A stretch of 54,543 bases of DNA from a bacterium. Lineage in GTDB: Bacteria > Deinococcota > Deinococci > Deinococcales > Deinococcaceae. Below the pieces are notes generated by a model that worked only from the letters and a program-made list of their open reading frames with translations, did no database searches and had not been told where the DNA came from. Location: assembly GCA_021810505.1 (NCBI GenBank), contig JAJZIR010000015.1:1-54543 (forward strand), given 5' to 3'. Shown piece by piece: positions 43,514-50,705 of the stretch (position 1 is its first letter; each line of letters opens with the position of its first letter). The position numbers and the translations under genes were made by a program.

Positions 43514-43776
43514 CGCCGTACCAGCTTGTCGGTAAAGGGCAGCAGAGCCAACTGCCGGGCGATCTTGATGGTTCCGGCCAGGCGGCGCTGGTTCTTGGCG
43601 CTCAGGCCGGTCCGGCGCCTGGGCAGGATCTTGCCGCTGTCGCTGATGAAGCGCCTGAGCATCTTGGCGTCGTGGTAGTCGGTGATCTCCAGCTCGCCGA
43701 TGGCGAAGGGGTCGATCTTGGGCTTGCGGGGGCGCTTGGGGCCCTTCCCCTTGGGCTTCTTGACTTCGGTGGGCAT
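43510..43776 (-). CDS. rpsR: Ribosomal protein S18
   Basis: 88 aa from ATG 43776 (GAAGGAG six bases upstream). The basic N-terminal extension ([15 protein letters not shown]) precedes the conserved core [51 protein letters not shown]. There are no N-terminal cysteines, so it is the zinc-free form. S18 forms a heterodimer with S6 (rpsF of the same operon) on the 30S platform. A compact hairpin lies between ssb and this gene. Confidence 0.98.
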   Translation of the reverse strand: MPTEVKKPKGKGPKRPRKPKIDPFAIGELEITDYHDAKMLRRFISDSGKILPRRRTGLSAKNQRRLAGTIKIARQLALLPFTDKLVRR

Positions 43777-43791
43777 GATGGCTCCTTCAAA

Positions 43792-43811
43792 GAGGGCGGG
43801 AACCCGCCCTC
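43792..43811 (-). promoter_or_regulatory. Hairpin between ssb and rpsR
   Basis: GAGGGCGGG AA CCCGCCCTC can form an 8-9 bp stem. It overlaps the ssb stop codon and ends 15 bases before the rpsR ATG. It may adjust the ratio of ssb to rpsR-rplI expression by attenuation or RNA processing. Confidence 0.5.
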
Positions 43812-44664
43812 AGAATGGCAAATCGTCTTCTGGCGGTGGAAAATCTTGCAAGCCGTCCTCGATATCTGGGCTGCTCGAATGGGACCCCTGGGTAGGAGCA
43901 GGCGTGCTTCGGGCTTGTCGGCCGCCTGCTGGGGTGGCGCCGGCGCTGCCAGGGGCTGCCGGGCCTCGAGTCAAAGCCTCGACGCGTATCGCTTCTACTC
44001 TTGTGGCGCTGCGCTTCTGCCCTTCCTTGTCGGTCCAGGAGTCGTTCCTGACCCGGCCCTGCACCAGCAGCGAATCGCCCTTGTGCAGGCCGGCGGCCTG
44101 CTCGGCCAGCTCCCTCCAGGCGTTCACGTCGATCCAGTGGGTCCGCTCCTGCCAGTTGCCGTCCCGGCCTTTCCAGGACTCGCTGACCGCCAGCGCGAAG
44201 CTGGCCACGGCGTCCCCTGAGCTGGTGTAGCGCAGCTCCGGATCGCGGCCCAGATTGCCGACCAGGGTGACCTCGTTGACGCCGTTCTGCAGGCGCACTC
44301 CGCCCCCGGCGTCGCTGATCAGCTGCTCCTTGGGCCTCTGGAGCTGCTCGATCCTCAGCGCCTTGACCGAGGTGGCGCTGCGCTTCTGCCCCTCCGGCGT
44401 CTCCCAGGAGCGCTGTTCCAGCGATCCCTCGACCAGCAGGGCGTGCCCGGCCTTGACCTGCTCGGCGATGGTCTCCCCGCTCTTCCCCAGCAGGCTGACC
44501 CGGTGGTACCAGGGTAGGGTACGGGGTTGCCCGTCCGCCCCGGTCACCGTGTCCTCGCCGGCCACGGTCAACTCCAGAACCGGGGTCCCCGAGGGGGTGT
44601 ACCGCAGTTCGGGGTCGCGGGCGGCGGCGCCCACCAGAAAGACGTGGTTCATACCTCGCGCCAT
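43810..44664 (-). CDS. ssb: Single-stranded DNA-binding protein with two OB folds
   Basis: 284 aa from ATG 44664 (GGAGGAA upstream). Two OB-fold units follow each other: MNHVFLVGAAARDPELRYTPSGTPV (res 5-110) and VNEVTLVGNLGRDPELRYTSSGDAV (res 128-235), each with its own W..V and EG/QGR strand motifs. A glycine/proline-rich linker leads to the acidic tail ending PEDDLPF, the protein-recruiting tip. Two OB folds per chain, acting as a dimer with four folds, is the hallmark of Thermus/Deinococcus SSB, whereas most bacteria use a ~170-residue single-fold tetramer. It coats ssDNA in replication and repair. Confidence 0.98.
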   Translation of the reverse strand: MARGMNHVFLVGAAARDPELRYTPSGTPVLELTVAGEDTVTGADGQPRTLPWYHRVSLLGKSGETIAEQVKAGHALLVEGSLEQRSWETPEGQKRSATSVKALRIEQLQRPKEQLISDAGGGVRLQNGVNEVTLVGNLGRDPELRYTSSGDAVASFALAVSESWKGRDGNWQERTHWIDVNAWRELAEQAAGLHKGDSLLVQGRVRNDSWTDKEGQKRSATRVEAIRVEALTRGPAAPGSAGATPAGGRQARSTPAPTQGSHSSSPDIEDGLQDFPPPEDDLPF

Positions 44665-44691
44665 GGGACGTTCCTCCTTGGCCCTAGGGCC

Positions 44692-45000
44692 TCAGTCCTT
44701 CTTGGTCTTCCATTCCGGGTGGTCCCGGACGATGAGCACCCGGCGGATGTGGTCCCTCAGCCTGAGGGTGTCCCCGATGGACTTGAGAGGGTTCCCCGCG
44801 GCCTTGATGGTGAAGTACATCAGGTAGCCCTCGCGGTCCTTCTGGATCGGATAGGCCAGCCTGCGGTTGCCGAGTTCCTGCAGGGAGATCACCTCGGCGC
44901 CAGCGGCCTTGATGGTCTCCTCGGTGTAGGAGCGCTCGGTGGCCACCTGCTCGCTGCTCAGGTTGGGATTGAGGATCAGGTTGACGTCGTACTGGTTCAT
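44692..45000 (-). CDS. rpsF: Ribosomal protein S6
   Basis: 102 aa from ATG 45000 with AAAGGAGGT six bases upstream. NQYDVNLILNPNLSSEQV, then VISLQELGNRRLAYPIQKDREGYLMYFTIKAAG and the C-terminal LRLRDHIRRVLIVRDHPEW are all S6 signatures. It is first in the operon with ssb, rpsR and rplI. The 60-base leader is long enough for an S6:S18 autoregulatory element, but I could not confirm that motif by eye. The stop is separated from ssb by 27 bases holding the ssb ribosome site. Confidence 0.98.
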   Translation of the reverse strand: MNQYDVNLILNPNLSSEQVATERSYTEETIKAAGAEVISLQELGNRRLAYPIQKDREGYLMYFTIKAAGNPLKSIGDTLRLRDHIRRVLIVRDHPEWKTKKD

Positions 45001-45066
45001 TGCACCTCCTTTCGCGGCTGCGACATGCGAAACAGAGCCCGAGGTGAGGCCTGGGGCCGAAGCCGT

Positions 45067-45075
45067 ATTCTAGCA
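45067..45075 (-). promoter_or_regulatory. rpsF: Extended -10 promoter of the rpsF operon
   Basis: Minus strand TGCTAGAAT is a near-perfect extended -10, about 67 bases upstream of the rpsF ATG, within an AT-rich patch (AAAATTTTGC). No convincing -35 is present at 17 bases. The transcript would start near 45060. Confidence 0.65.
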
Positions 45076-45115
45076 AAATTTTCCCGAGCGGTTCCCGGGA
45101 AGCCGGCCGAGCGCT

Positions 45116-46078
45116 CTACCGGCCTTCTGCCAGCTCCAGGGCGTCCCTGACCAGCGGGCTGAGCGGCAACCCGGTCCACTCCTCTCGGGAAAACCAGCCG
45201 AAGCTCCGGCTCTTGTGGTCGGCCGGGGTGGGGACCCGCTCGTCGGGCCAGCGGCCGGCGAAGAGCCCGTTGGCGTGGTAGACCAGGTCGCCGCCGGGGT
45301 AGCGGTGCCAGTAGCGCGGCCCAACCTGCAGCTCCAAAAAGCGCAGCTCCCCTCCGCTGAGGCCGGTCTCCTCGCGCAGCTCGCGCTGGGCGGCAAGGTC
45401 AAGGCGCTCCCCCAGCGCGCAGTAACCCCCGGGGAGCCCGAAGCCGCCGTCGCTGCGCCGCTGCAGCAAGACCTTGCCGCTCGGGCTGCGCAGGACCGCG
45501 GTGGCTCCGGGGGCGAACAGACCCCGCTGGCCGATCAGCGGTCGCAGGCTCAGCGAGTAGGTCTCACCCCCTTCCGGGGCCGGCTGGGCGGGCGGCCAGG
45601 GCAGCCGGGCTCCGAGCAGGTGGGCGCCGGCTCGGGTGACCGGGCCGCTGAGCTGCGGATCGGTCAGCTCGGATACTTCCACCCAGCACAGCTCCAGCGT
45701 CTCGGCGTCTCCGCTCCCGCCGCCGGAGCAGTCGGCCAGCTTCCCCCGGTAGAGGGTGGAGACGTAGTAGACCTGGTCGCCGTTGGGGTAGCGGAAGTAG
45801 AACTCGGGGCCGCTCAGGGTGGCCAGCGGCCGGAGCCGCTCCGGGTCGAGGTGCCAGCCGGTCTCCTCGGCCAGCTCCCGCGCGGCGCAGCCGGGCAGCG
45901 TCTCGCCGGGCTCGGCCGTGCCGCCGGGCAGGCCCAACAGGCCGTCGTCGCTGCGCCGCTGCAGCAGCAGACGCCCCTCGGCGTCTTCCAGGAGGACGCC
46001 GGCGCCTACCGCGAAGAGCGGCCGGCTCCCCACCAGCCCGCGCAGCTCCAGCAGGTCGCCTGGTCCCGTCTCGCCCAT
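45116..46078 (-). CDS. Tandem Nudix hydrolase (two Nudix domains in one chain)
   Basis: 320 aa from ATG 46078; a longer frame to 46168 would run over the upstream small gene. Each half has a complete Nudix box (GX5EX7REUXEEXGU): GGTAEPGETLPGCAARELAEETGW in the first (res ~60-85) and GGYCALGERLDLAAQRELREETGL in the second (res ~225-250). The two halves share flanking blocks (LLQRRSDDGLLGLPGG and LLQRRSDGGFGLPGG; RYPNGDQVYY and RYPGGDLVYH). It thus arose by internal duplication. Single-domain Nudix proteins clean up nucleoside diphosphate derivatives; both active sites look intact, and the substrate is unknown. It starts four bases after the small membrane-protein gene, so the two are co-transcribed. 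Confidence 0.88.
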   Translation of the reverse strand: MGETGPGDLLELRGLVGSRPLFAVGAGVLLEDAEGRLLLQRRSDDGLLGLPGGTAEPGETLPGCAARELAEETGWHLDPERLRPLATLSGPEFYFRYPNGDQVYYVSTLYRGKLADCSGGGSGDAETLELCWVEVSELTDPQLSGPVTRAGAHLLGARLPWPPAQPAPEGGETYSLSLRPLIGQRGLFAPGATAVLRSPSGKVLLQRRSDGGFGLPGGYCALGERLDLAAQRELREETGLSGGELRFLELQVGPRYWHRYPGGDLVYHANGLFAGRWPDERVPTPADHKSRSFGWFSREEWTGLPLSPLVRDALELAEGR

Positions 46079-46082
46079 GGGC

Positions 46083-46325
46083 TCAGATGAACAGCGGGGC
46101 GCCGCCCTCGTCGAGGTCGGGCAGGGGAGGGCGATTTCTGAGCAGCAACCAGGTTCCCACCGCCACACCGACGGTGATGCCGGTCGCGATGGCGACGATG
46201 GCGATGGTCTGGTGGCGCCGGTAGGACTGGTGCAGGGCCAGCAGGGTGCGCCGATCGATGGCGATCACCTGGCTGGCCGCGGGGCTCTTCGGCTCGCCTG
46301 GGGTGGACAGGGTGGCGCTTGGCAT
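46083..46325 (-). CDS. Small single-pass membrane protein
   Basis: 80 aa from ATG 46325. A polar N-terminal part (SPAASQVIAIDRRTLLALHQSYRRHQ) precedes one hydrophobic helix, TIAIVAIATGITVGVAVGTWLLL (~res 40-62), then a short proline/acidic tail. The positive charges before the helix predict an N-in, C-out orientation. I recognise no family. It has its own -10 six bases before the start and leads into the Nudix gene, so it is probably expressed as a leaderless two-gene operon. Confidence 0.7.
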   Translation of the reverse strand: MPSATLSTPGEPKSPAASQVIAIDRRTLLALHQSYRRHQTIAIVAIATGITVGVAVGTWLLLRNRPPLPDLDEGGAPLFI

Positions 46326-46331
46326 GGCCCT

Positions 46332-46337
46332 AGTCTA
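46332..46337 (-). promoter_or_regulatory. -10 hexamer TAGACT for the small membrane protein/Nudix operon
   Basis: Minus strand CCCTAGACT, six bases, ATG at 46325. No ribosome-binding sequence is present, so the transcript should be leaderless. It is the same sequence context as before rmlA. Confidence 0.5.
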
Positions 46338-46386
46338 GGGCGCCCCGCCCCGGCCCGCTAGCAGGAGGCCGCCGAAGAGGCCGGGA

Positions 46387-47478
46387 TCAGCTGGGGGCCA
46401 GGGAGCGCAGGGCCCGCTCCAGCACCGCGCTGGCCTTGCGGTACTCGTCTAAGTCCAGGGCTTCCCCGGGGGTGTGGTCCAGGCTGGAGTCGCCCGGACC
46501 GTAGGCCAGCATCGGGACCGCCCAGTGGGGGGCGACCACGTTCATGTCGCTGGTGCCGGTCTTGTAGGTGAAGTGGGGGGTTCCCCCCTCGGCCCGGATG
46601 GCCAGCCGCAGCGCCCGGCTGAGCGGGCTGTCCCGCTCGCAGAGGTGGGCGCGCTCCTGGCCCAGGAAGCTGAGCTCGACCGCGTCCCCGGCCAGCTGCT
46701 GCAGGGCGGTAGCGGCCTGCTCCGGCTCCACCCCCGGGGGCAGGCGCAGCCCCAGGTCGGCGCTCGCCAGCTCGCTGAGGCCGTCGCGCTGCGAGTTGAG
46801 CGCTTCGACGCGCAGCTGCACCTGCGCGAACAGGCTGCCCGGGCGCTCTCCCCCCGCGGCCCGCCCGGCCCAGCGCTTAGCCCGGCCGCAGAACCCCACC
46901 AGCAGGTCGGCGGCTCCCTCCAGCCCGGCGGCGCCGTGGTGGCTGGGCCGCTGGACTGTCGCCCGGGCGATCAGCCGCCCCTTGTACCCCAAGGTCAGGC
47001 CCTGCCAGCCGCTCGGCTCGCCGATCAGCACCAGGTCCGGGCGGTAGCGGGTCAGCGCGTAGCGGGCTCCCTTGCTGGTAGGGCACTCCTCCTCGACCGC
47101 CCCGATGCAGGTCAGGGTCATCCGCTCCAAGGCCGCTCGGTCCAGCCCAGAGACCGCGCAGAGGAAGCTGCAGAAGGGACCCTTGGCGTCTACCGCTCCC
47201 CGGCCGAACAGCCGCCCGCCCTCCAGCCGAGGCGCCAACCAGCCGGGAGCGGTGTCGATGTGCCCCAGCAGGACTACCTGGAGCGGCCCCCTCCCGCGCC
47301 GGCCCACCGCGTTGCCGGCCGGATCCACTTCGGCCGCGAAGTCGCGCCGACCCATCCAGTCCACCAGCAGCCGGCTGACCTCCCCCTCCTCACCCGAGGG
47401 GCTGTAGCGGGAGACCGCCTCCCAGAGCAGCGCCGCAGCCGGGTCGTCCCGCAGCTCGGCCGGCAGGTCGGCGCTCAC
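46387..47478 (-). CDS. lysK: [LysW]-lysine hydrolase (LysK), M20 family
   Basis: 363 aa from GTG 47478 (GTGA overlap with the upstream gene); a longer frame to 47661 is a shadow. M20 metallopeptidase motifs: VVLLGHIDTAPGW (metal His, catalytic Asp), GRGAVDAKGPFCSFLCAV (bridging Asp), GAVEEECPTSKGAR (catalytic Glu and metal ligands), IGEPSGWQGLTLGYKG and the C-terminal FTYKTGTSDMN. The GAVDAKGP and GEPS.W.G.TLGYKG strings fit the LysK/ArgE-like branch of Thermus, which frees lysine from the LysW carrier protein at the end of the alpha-aminoadipate pathway. It marks this organism as using the LysW route. The rest of the lys genes are not in the window. Confidence 0.87.
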   Translation of the reverse strand: MSADLPAELRDDPAAALLWEAVSRYSPSGEEGEVSRLLVDWMGRRDFAAEVDPAGNAVGRRGRGPLQVVLLGHIDTAPGWLAPRLEGGRLFGRGAVDAKGPFCSFLCAVSGLDRAALERMTLTCIGAVEEECPTSKGARYALTRYRPDLVLIGEPSGWQGLTLGYKGRLIARATVQRPSHHGAAGLEGAADLLVGFCGRAKRWAGRAAGGERPGSLFAQVQLRVEALNSQRDGLSELASADLGLRLPPGVEPEQAATALQQLAGDAVELSFLGQERAHLCERDSPLSRALRLAIRAEGGTPHFTYKTGTSDMNVVAPHWAVPMLAYGPGDSSLDHTPGEALDLDEYRKASAVLERALRSLAPS

Positions 47479-48410
47479 CGCGGGGCGTGAGCCAGCAGCA
47501 GGGCCCGCAGGGCCAGGGCCATCTCGGCCAGCCCGAAGAGGGCTAGGCCCAGGATCAGCCCGGCGATGGCGGTCCACAGCGCGGCCAAGCTGCCCGACCC
47601 GGTCAGGTACTGGAGTAGCCCCAGCAGCAGCCCGGCCAAGACCGACAGGGCGCCCAACCACTGCAGGGTCCGCCGCCAGCGCTCCAGGTTCTCGGCCGAG
47701 GCCAGCAGCTCCCCTCGGCCCTCCCCGGGAGACGAGCTCGGCCTGGCCCCCGCCCTCCTGTTTTCTTCGGCGGCGGCTTGGGCCCGGCGCAGCTCCAAGC
47801 GCTCCTTGGAGCTGCTGGCAGTGTCCAGCTCCACCCGCCGGGCCCGCGGGCTGGGGCTGGCCGGCGTGCGGGCTGTTTCCGGAGAGGGTCCGCCCAGAGC
47901 GGCGCTGGGGGCCTCCGGGAGCGGCGCAGCCGGCTCCGCTTCCAGGCCCCCTCGGGGATGGGCCGCCGGATGGGGAGCGACCCGGACCGGCGCGGCCTCT
48001 CTGCCCTCCCCGGGTACTTCCGGGCGCTGGGGCGGGTCCGCCCCACCCCCCTGCTCCGGACCGGCTCCCTGCTGCGGTTTGGCTGCGACCTCCTCCTGGG
48101 CCGGCAGGCTGCTGGGGAGCTGGCCGATCACCTCCTTGAGGTCCTCGAAGAACCTCCTGAGCCGGGAGACCGCAAACCCCTGCAGGCTGGCACTGAGCCG
48201 CAGCCTGGGCCCGCTGTAGATGTTGAGCATGCCGCTCTGGTCGCTGCTCAGGCGGCTGATCTCGGAGAGCGGGACCCGCTGCACCTGGCTCTGGTCCAGG
48301 TAGAAGAAATCCTGGTCGGTGTACAGGAAGCAGGTCTCCAGGCCCTCGAGCTGCGCGCGAACCCGGTCCAGGATCCCCAGTTTGGCCAGACGCTGCTCCA
48401 GATGTTCCAC
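47475..48410 (-). CDS. PH-like domain protein with disordered linker and two C-terminal membrane helices
   Basis: 311 aa from GTG 48410, chosen for the CCGGAGGT ribosome site four bases upstream. Residues 1-95 (ETCFLYTDQDFFYLDQSQVQRVPLSEISRLSS, then LRLSASLQGFAVSRLRRFFEDLKEV) resemble a bacterial PH-like domain. Residues ~110-235 are rich in Pro, Ala, Glu and Ser and are predicted to be disordered. Two hydrophobic helices follow (LSVLAGLLLGLLQYL and IAGLILGLALFGLAEMALAL). The protein is probably anchored in the inner membrane with the PH-like domain in the cytoplasm. I know no function. It overlaps lysK, so the two are co-translated, though a shared role is not evident. Confidence 0.65.
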   Translation of the reverse strand: MEHLEQRLAKLGILDRVRAQLEGLETCFLYTDQDFFYLDQSQVQRVPLSEISRLSSDQSGMLNIYSGPRLRLSASLQGFAVSRLRRFFEDLKEVIGQLPSSLPAQEEVAAKPQQGAGPEQGGGADPPQRPEVPGEGREAAPVRVAPHPAAHPRGGLEAEPAAPLPEAPSAALGGPSPETARTPASPSPRARRVELDTASSSKERLELRRAQAAAEENRRAGARPSSSPGEGRGELLASAENLERWRRTLQWLGALSVLAGLLLGLLQYLTGSGSLAALWTAIAGLILGLALFGLAEMALALRALLLAHAPR

Positions 48411-48435
48411 AGCCACCTCCGGTCTGCTGATCAGC

Positions 48436-48480
48436 ACTATACGGGCTTTTTGGTTACCTGGACCCACGCGGGGTTATACA
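48436..48480. promoter_or_regulatory. Divergent promoter region
   Basis: For the plus strand TTGGTT (48450-48455) and TATACA (48475-48480), 19 bases apart, precede the GDPD gene at 48502. For the minus strand TATAGT (48436-48441) precedes the PH-like gene at 48410. Both -10s are good; the -35s are weak. Confidence 0.45.
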
Positions 48481-48501
48481 CTGCAGGGGCTGGGGGTAAC
48501 G

Positions 48502-49206
48502 ATGTTGCTGCTCGGACACCGCGGAAGCTGGGGGCTGCACCCCGAGAACACCATGCCCGCCTTTCAGGCCGCTCTGGATTCCGGCCTAGACGGCATAGAG
48601 TTCGACGTCCAACCCACCCTGGATGGCCAGCTGGTGGTGCGGCACGACGAATCGCTCCCCTCCGGAGAACCGGTCTCCAGCCTGACCTTAGAGCAGCTCC
48701 GGCGCGCTGAGCCGGAGCTGCCGACCCTGGACCAGGTGCTGACCTGGTGGATGGCCAAGGGTTGCTGGCTCAACCTGGAGCTCAAGAACGACCGCTCGCG
48801 CTGGGACGCCAGGGAACGCTTGCTGCTGGAGGCGTTGGACCGGGCCGGCCCCAGCGCGGCGCAGCTGCGCCGGCTGGTGATCAGCAGCTTCAGCCCGGTC
48901 AGCCTGCACCGGCTCTATTGGCAGGACCACGGCCTGCAGCTGGGACTGCTCTACTGGGCCGAAACCCCGGCCTGGCTGCCCGCCCTGGCCCGGTGGGCGC
49001 CGCTCTACAGCCTGCACCCCAACTACCGGCTGATCCGGCCGTCTTGGCTCAGGGAGGTCCAGCGCCAGGGCCTCTCGGTGCTGGCCTGGACGGTCAACGA
49101 CCCGGTAGCGGCGGCCCGGCTGGCCGGCTGGGGGGTGGACGGCTTGATCGGCGACCTGCCCGCCGCCCTGCTGGAAGCGCCGGCCCGGCTGGGGCGTGCC
49201 GGATGA
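48502..49206 (+). CDS. Glycerophosphodiester phosphodiesterase (GDPD)
   Basis: 234 aa from ATG 48502 with GGGGGT five bases upstream; the frame is open further 5' but antisense to the neighbour. GDPD TIM-barrel motifs: LLLGHRGSWGLHPENTMPAFQAAL (HR..PENT), GIEFDVQPTLDGQLVVRHDESL (E.D and the second catalytic His), NLELK and the C-terminal VLAWTVND..AA..L...GVDGLIGDLP. It hydrolyses glycerophosphodiesters from membrane lipids to glycerol-3-phosphate. There is no signal peptide, so it acts in the cytoplasm. It is coupled to a Cse60-like gene by ATGA. Confidence 0.92.
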   Translation: MLLLGHRGSWGLHPENTMPAFQAALDSGLDGIEFDVQPTLDGQLVVRHDESLPSGEPVSSLTLEQLRRAEPELPTLDQVLTWWMAKGCWLNLELKNDRSRWDARERLLLEALDRAGPSAAQLRRLVISSFSPVSLHRLYWQDHGLQLGLLYWAETPAWLPALARWAPLYSLHPNYRLIRPSWLREVQRQGLSVLAWTVNDPVAAARLAGWGVDGLIGDLPAALLEAPARLGRAG

Positions 49207-49394
49207 GCGAGACCGGTGGCCACGGCCAGATCCGCTTGCTGACCAGCACCGACGCCGAGCTGCTGGAGTCCAGGATCAACGCCTTCTTGGCTGGCTTACC
49301 ACCCAACGCGGCGGTGATCGACATCAAGATCGCCGCCGAGGGGACCATGCTGGTGGCGCTGATCCACTACAAGGAGCTGCAGGCGAACTGGTGA
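49203..49394 (+). CDS. Cse60-like small protein
   Basis: 63 aa from ATG 49203, overlapping the GDPD stop as ATGA. The layout IRLLTSTDAELLESRINAFLAGLPPNAAVIDIKIAAEGTMLVALIHYKEL matches the short alpha/beta pattern of the sporulation-related Cse60 family (a VxDIKx core followed by a strand). The biochemical function of that family is not known to me, and Deinococcota do not form spores, so the sporulation name is only historical. The protein is complete and clearly real because of the coupled start and conserved pattern. Confidence 0.7.
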   Translation: MSETGGHGQIRLLTSTDAELLESRINAFLAGLPPNAAVIDIKIAAEGTMLVALIHYKELQANW

Positions 49395-49477
49395 GCGTAT
49401 ATGCGCCGTATATGGACCACCCTTAGGCTGCTGCTTGGACGCCCCGGCTGCTCGCCTGGGTCCCGAAAGGAGTGGAC

Positions 49478-50029
49478 ATGTTCAGATCGAAGGCCTTGAT
49501 GCTCGGCGCCTCCCTGTTTCTCCCGCTGGCCGCCTACGCTCTGGCGGGCAGCCAGACCGATTTTTCCGGTCTGCCCGCGGGTACGGTGGTCTCCTTCGAG
49601 AGCGCCAGCGGCACGGTGTTGGCTAGCTTCACCATCACTGCTGGACAGACCCTCAGCGCCCCCAGCTTCACTGGAACCCTGGCTGACGTGGTGATCACCT
49701 CCCCGAGCGGTACGGTCACCACCCTACCCGCCACGGTGGACGCAGGTGGCTATAACCAGGACTTCGGCAACATCGCGGTGACTCTCAAGAACGGCCAGAC
49801 CATCGACCTCTCCGCGTACCTGCACACCCATTCGCAGACCTTGCTGAGCGGGGGAGAGCAGGCCAGCAGCCAGCAGGATACCCAAGGTGAGGACCACGCC
49901 GCCAGCCAGAGCCAGGGCCACGCCTCCGGTCAGACCGATCAAGGCAGCTCCGGCAGCAACCAGGGCTCAGGGCACCCGGACGGCTCCAACAACCCCGGCG
50001 CGGGTCACGGCGGGGATTCGGGCCACTGA
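49478..50029 (+). CDS. Predicted secreted protein with Ser/Gln/His/Gly-rich tail
   Basis: 183 aa from ATG 49478, preceded by GAAAGGAG; an in-frame GTG two codons earlier overlaps that site and is less likely. Signal peptide MFRSKALMLGASLFLPLAAYALA (cleavage near residue 23). The body (res 25-120) is beta-rich with alternating Thr/Val/Ser strands, rather like a small beta-sandwich. The last ~65 residues are a repetitive polar tail with histidines at intervals (HTHSQ, EDHAAS, QGHAS, GHPDG, GHGGDSGH), a possible metal-binding feature. It precedes a two-component system and is probably co-transcribed with it, so it may be its target or signal protein. I recognise no family. Confidence 0.75.
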   Translation: MFRSKALMLGASLFLPLAAYALAGSQTDFSGLPAGTVVSFESASGTVLASFTITAGQTLSAPSFTGTLADVVITSPSGTVTTLPATVDAGGYNQDFGNIAVTLKNGQTIDLSAYLHTHSQTLLSGGEQASSQQDTQGEDHAASQSQGHASGQTDQGSSGSNQGSGHPDGSNNPGAGHGGDSGH

Positions 50030-50048
50030 GTAAGGGGTCCCGGCGCGG

Positions 50049-50705
50049 GTGAACGTCCTCCTGGTCGAAGACGAGGCTGATCTGGCTCGCCCGCTGCTGG
50101 CCCTGCTGCGCCGCCACCACCAGGTCCAGTGGGCGCCCTCCAAAGAGGGCGCCTTTGCTGCTCTGGCCGAGCTGGAGGCTGACCTGCTGGTAGTCGACGT
50201 CGCTCTGGCCGATGGGGAGGACGCCGGATTCGAGCTGGTGGCCTCGCTCAGGGAGGCTGGTTACGCCGGGGCGGTCCTGTTCCTGACGGCTAGGGGCGCT
50301 GTCGAGGACCGGGTCCTGGGGCTGCGCCTGGGAGGGGATGATTACCTGACCAAGCCCTTTCACTTCGACGAGTTCCTGGCCCGGGTGGAGGCCCGGCTGC
50401 GCCAGCGGGCCGAGCGCCGCAGCGACCGGATCGAGCTGGGGGAGCTGCAGATCGACTTCGGCCAGCGCCGCCTCTACCGCGCTGGCCAGCCGACCGACCT
50501 GTCCCGGCGCGAATTCGATCTCTTGGAGCTCTTGGTGAGGGACCCAGACCGCACCTACTCGGTCGATGAGTTAGCCGACCGGCTCTTCCCCGGCCGAGCT
50601 TCGGCGCCGCAGATGGTCAGGGTCTACGCCTACCGGTTGCGCAGCAAGCTGGGCGCGGACCTGGTCGAGACGCTGCCGGGTGGCTACCGCTGTGGACTTC
50701 GGTAG
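50049..50705 (+). CDS. OmpR-family response regulator
   Basis: 218 aa from GTG 50049. The receiver domain has VLLVEDEADLARPLL (acidic pocket), LLVVDVALADGEDAGFELV with the phosphorylated Asp at ~res 50, FLTARG (Thr) and YLTKPF (Lys). The C-terminal winged helix contains LSRREFDLLELLVRDPDRTYSVDELADRLFP and VRVYAYRLRSKLG, of the OmpR/PhoB type. It would bind DNA as a dimer when phosphorylated. It overlaps the downstream kinase gene by 14 bases. A -10 element is not clear, so it may be transcribed from the gene before. Confidence 0.95.
   Translation: MNVLLVEDEADLARPLLALLRRHHQVQWAPSKEGAFAALAELEADLLVVDVALADGEDAGFELVASLREAGYAGAVLFLTARGAVEDRVLGLRLGGDDYLTKPFHFDEFLARVEARLRQRAERRSDRIELGELQIDFGQRRLYRAGQPTDLSRREFDLLELLVRDPDRTYSVDELADRLFPGRASAPQMVRVYAYRLRSKLGADLVETLPGGYRCGLR

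Noticed and set aside
45215-46090. 291-codon plus-strand frame opposite the Nudix gene
   Set aside because: Antisense shadow of a gene with two complete Nudix boxes; Gln/Gly/Ala-rich without motifs.
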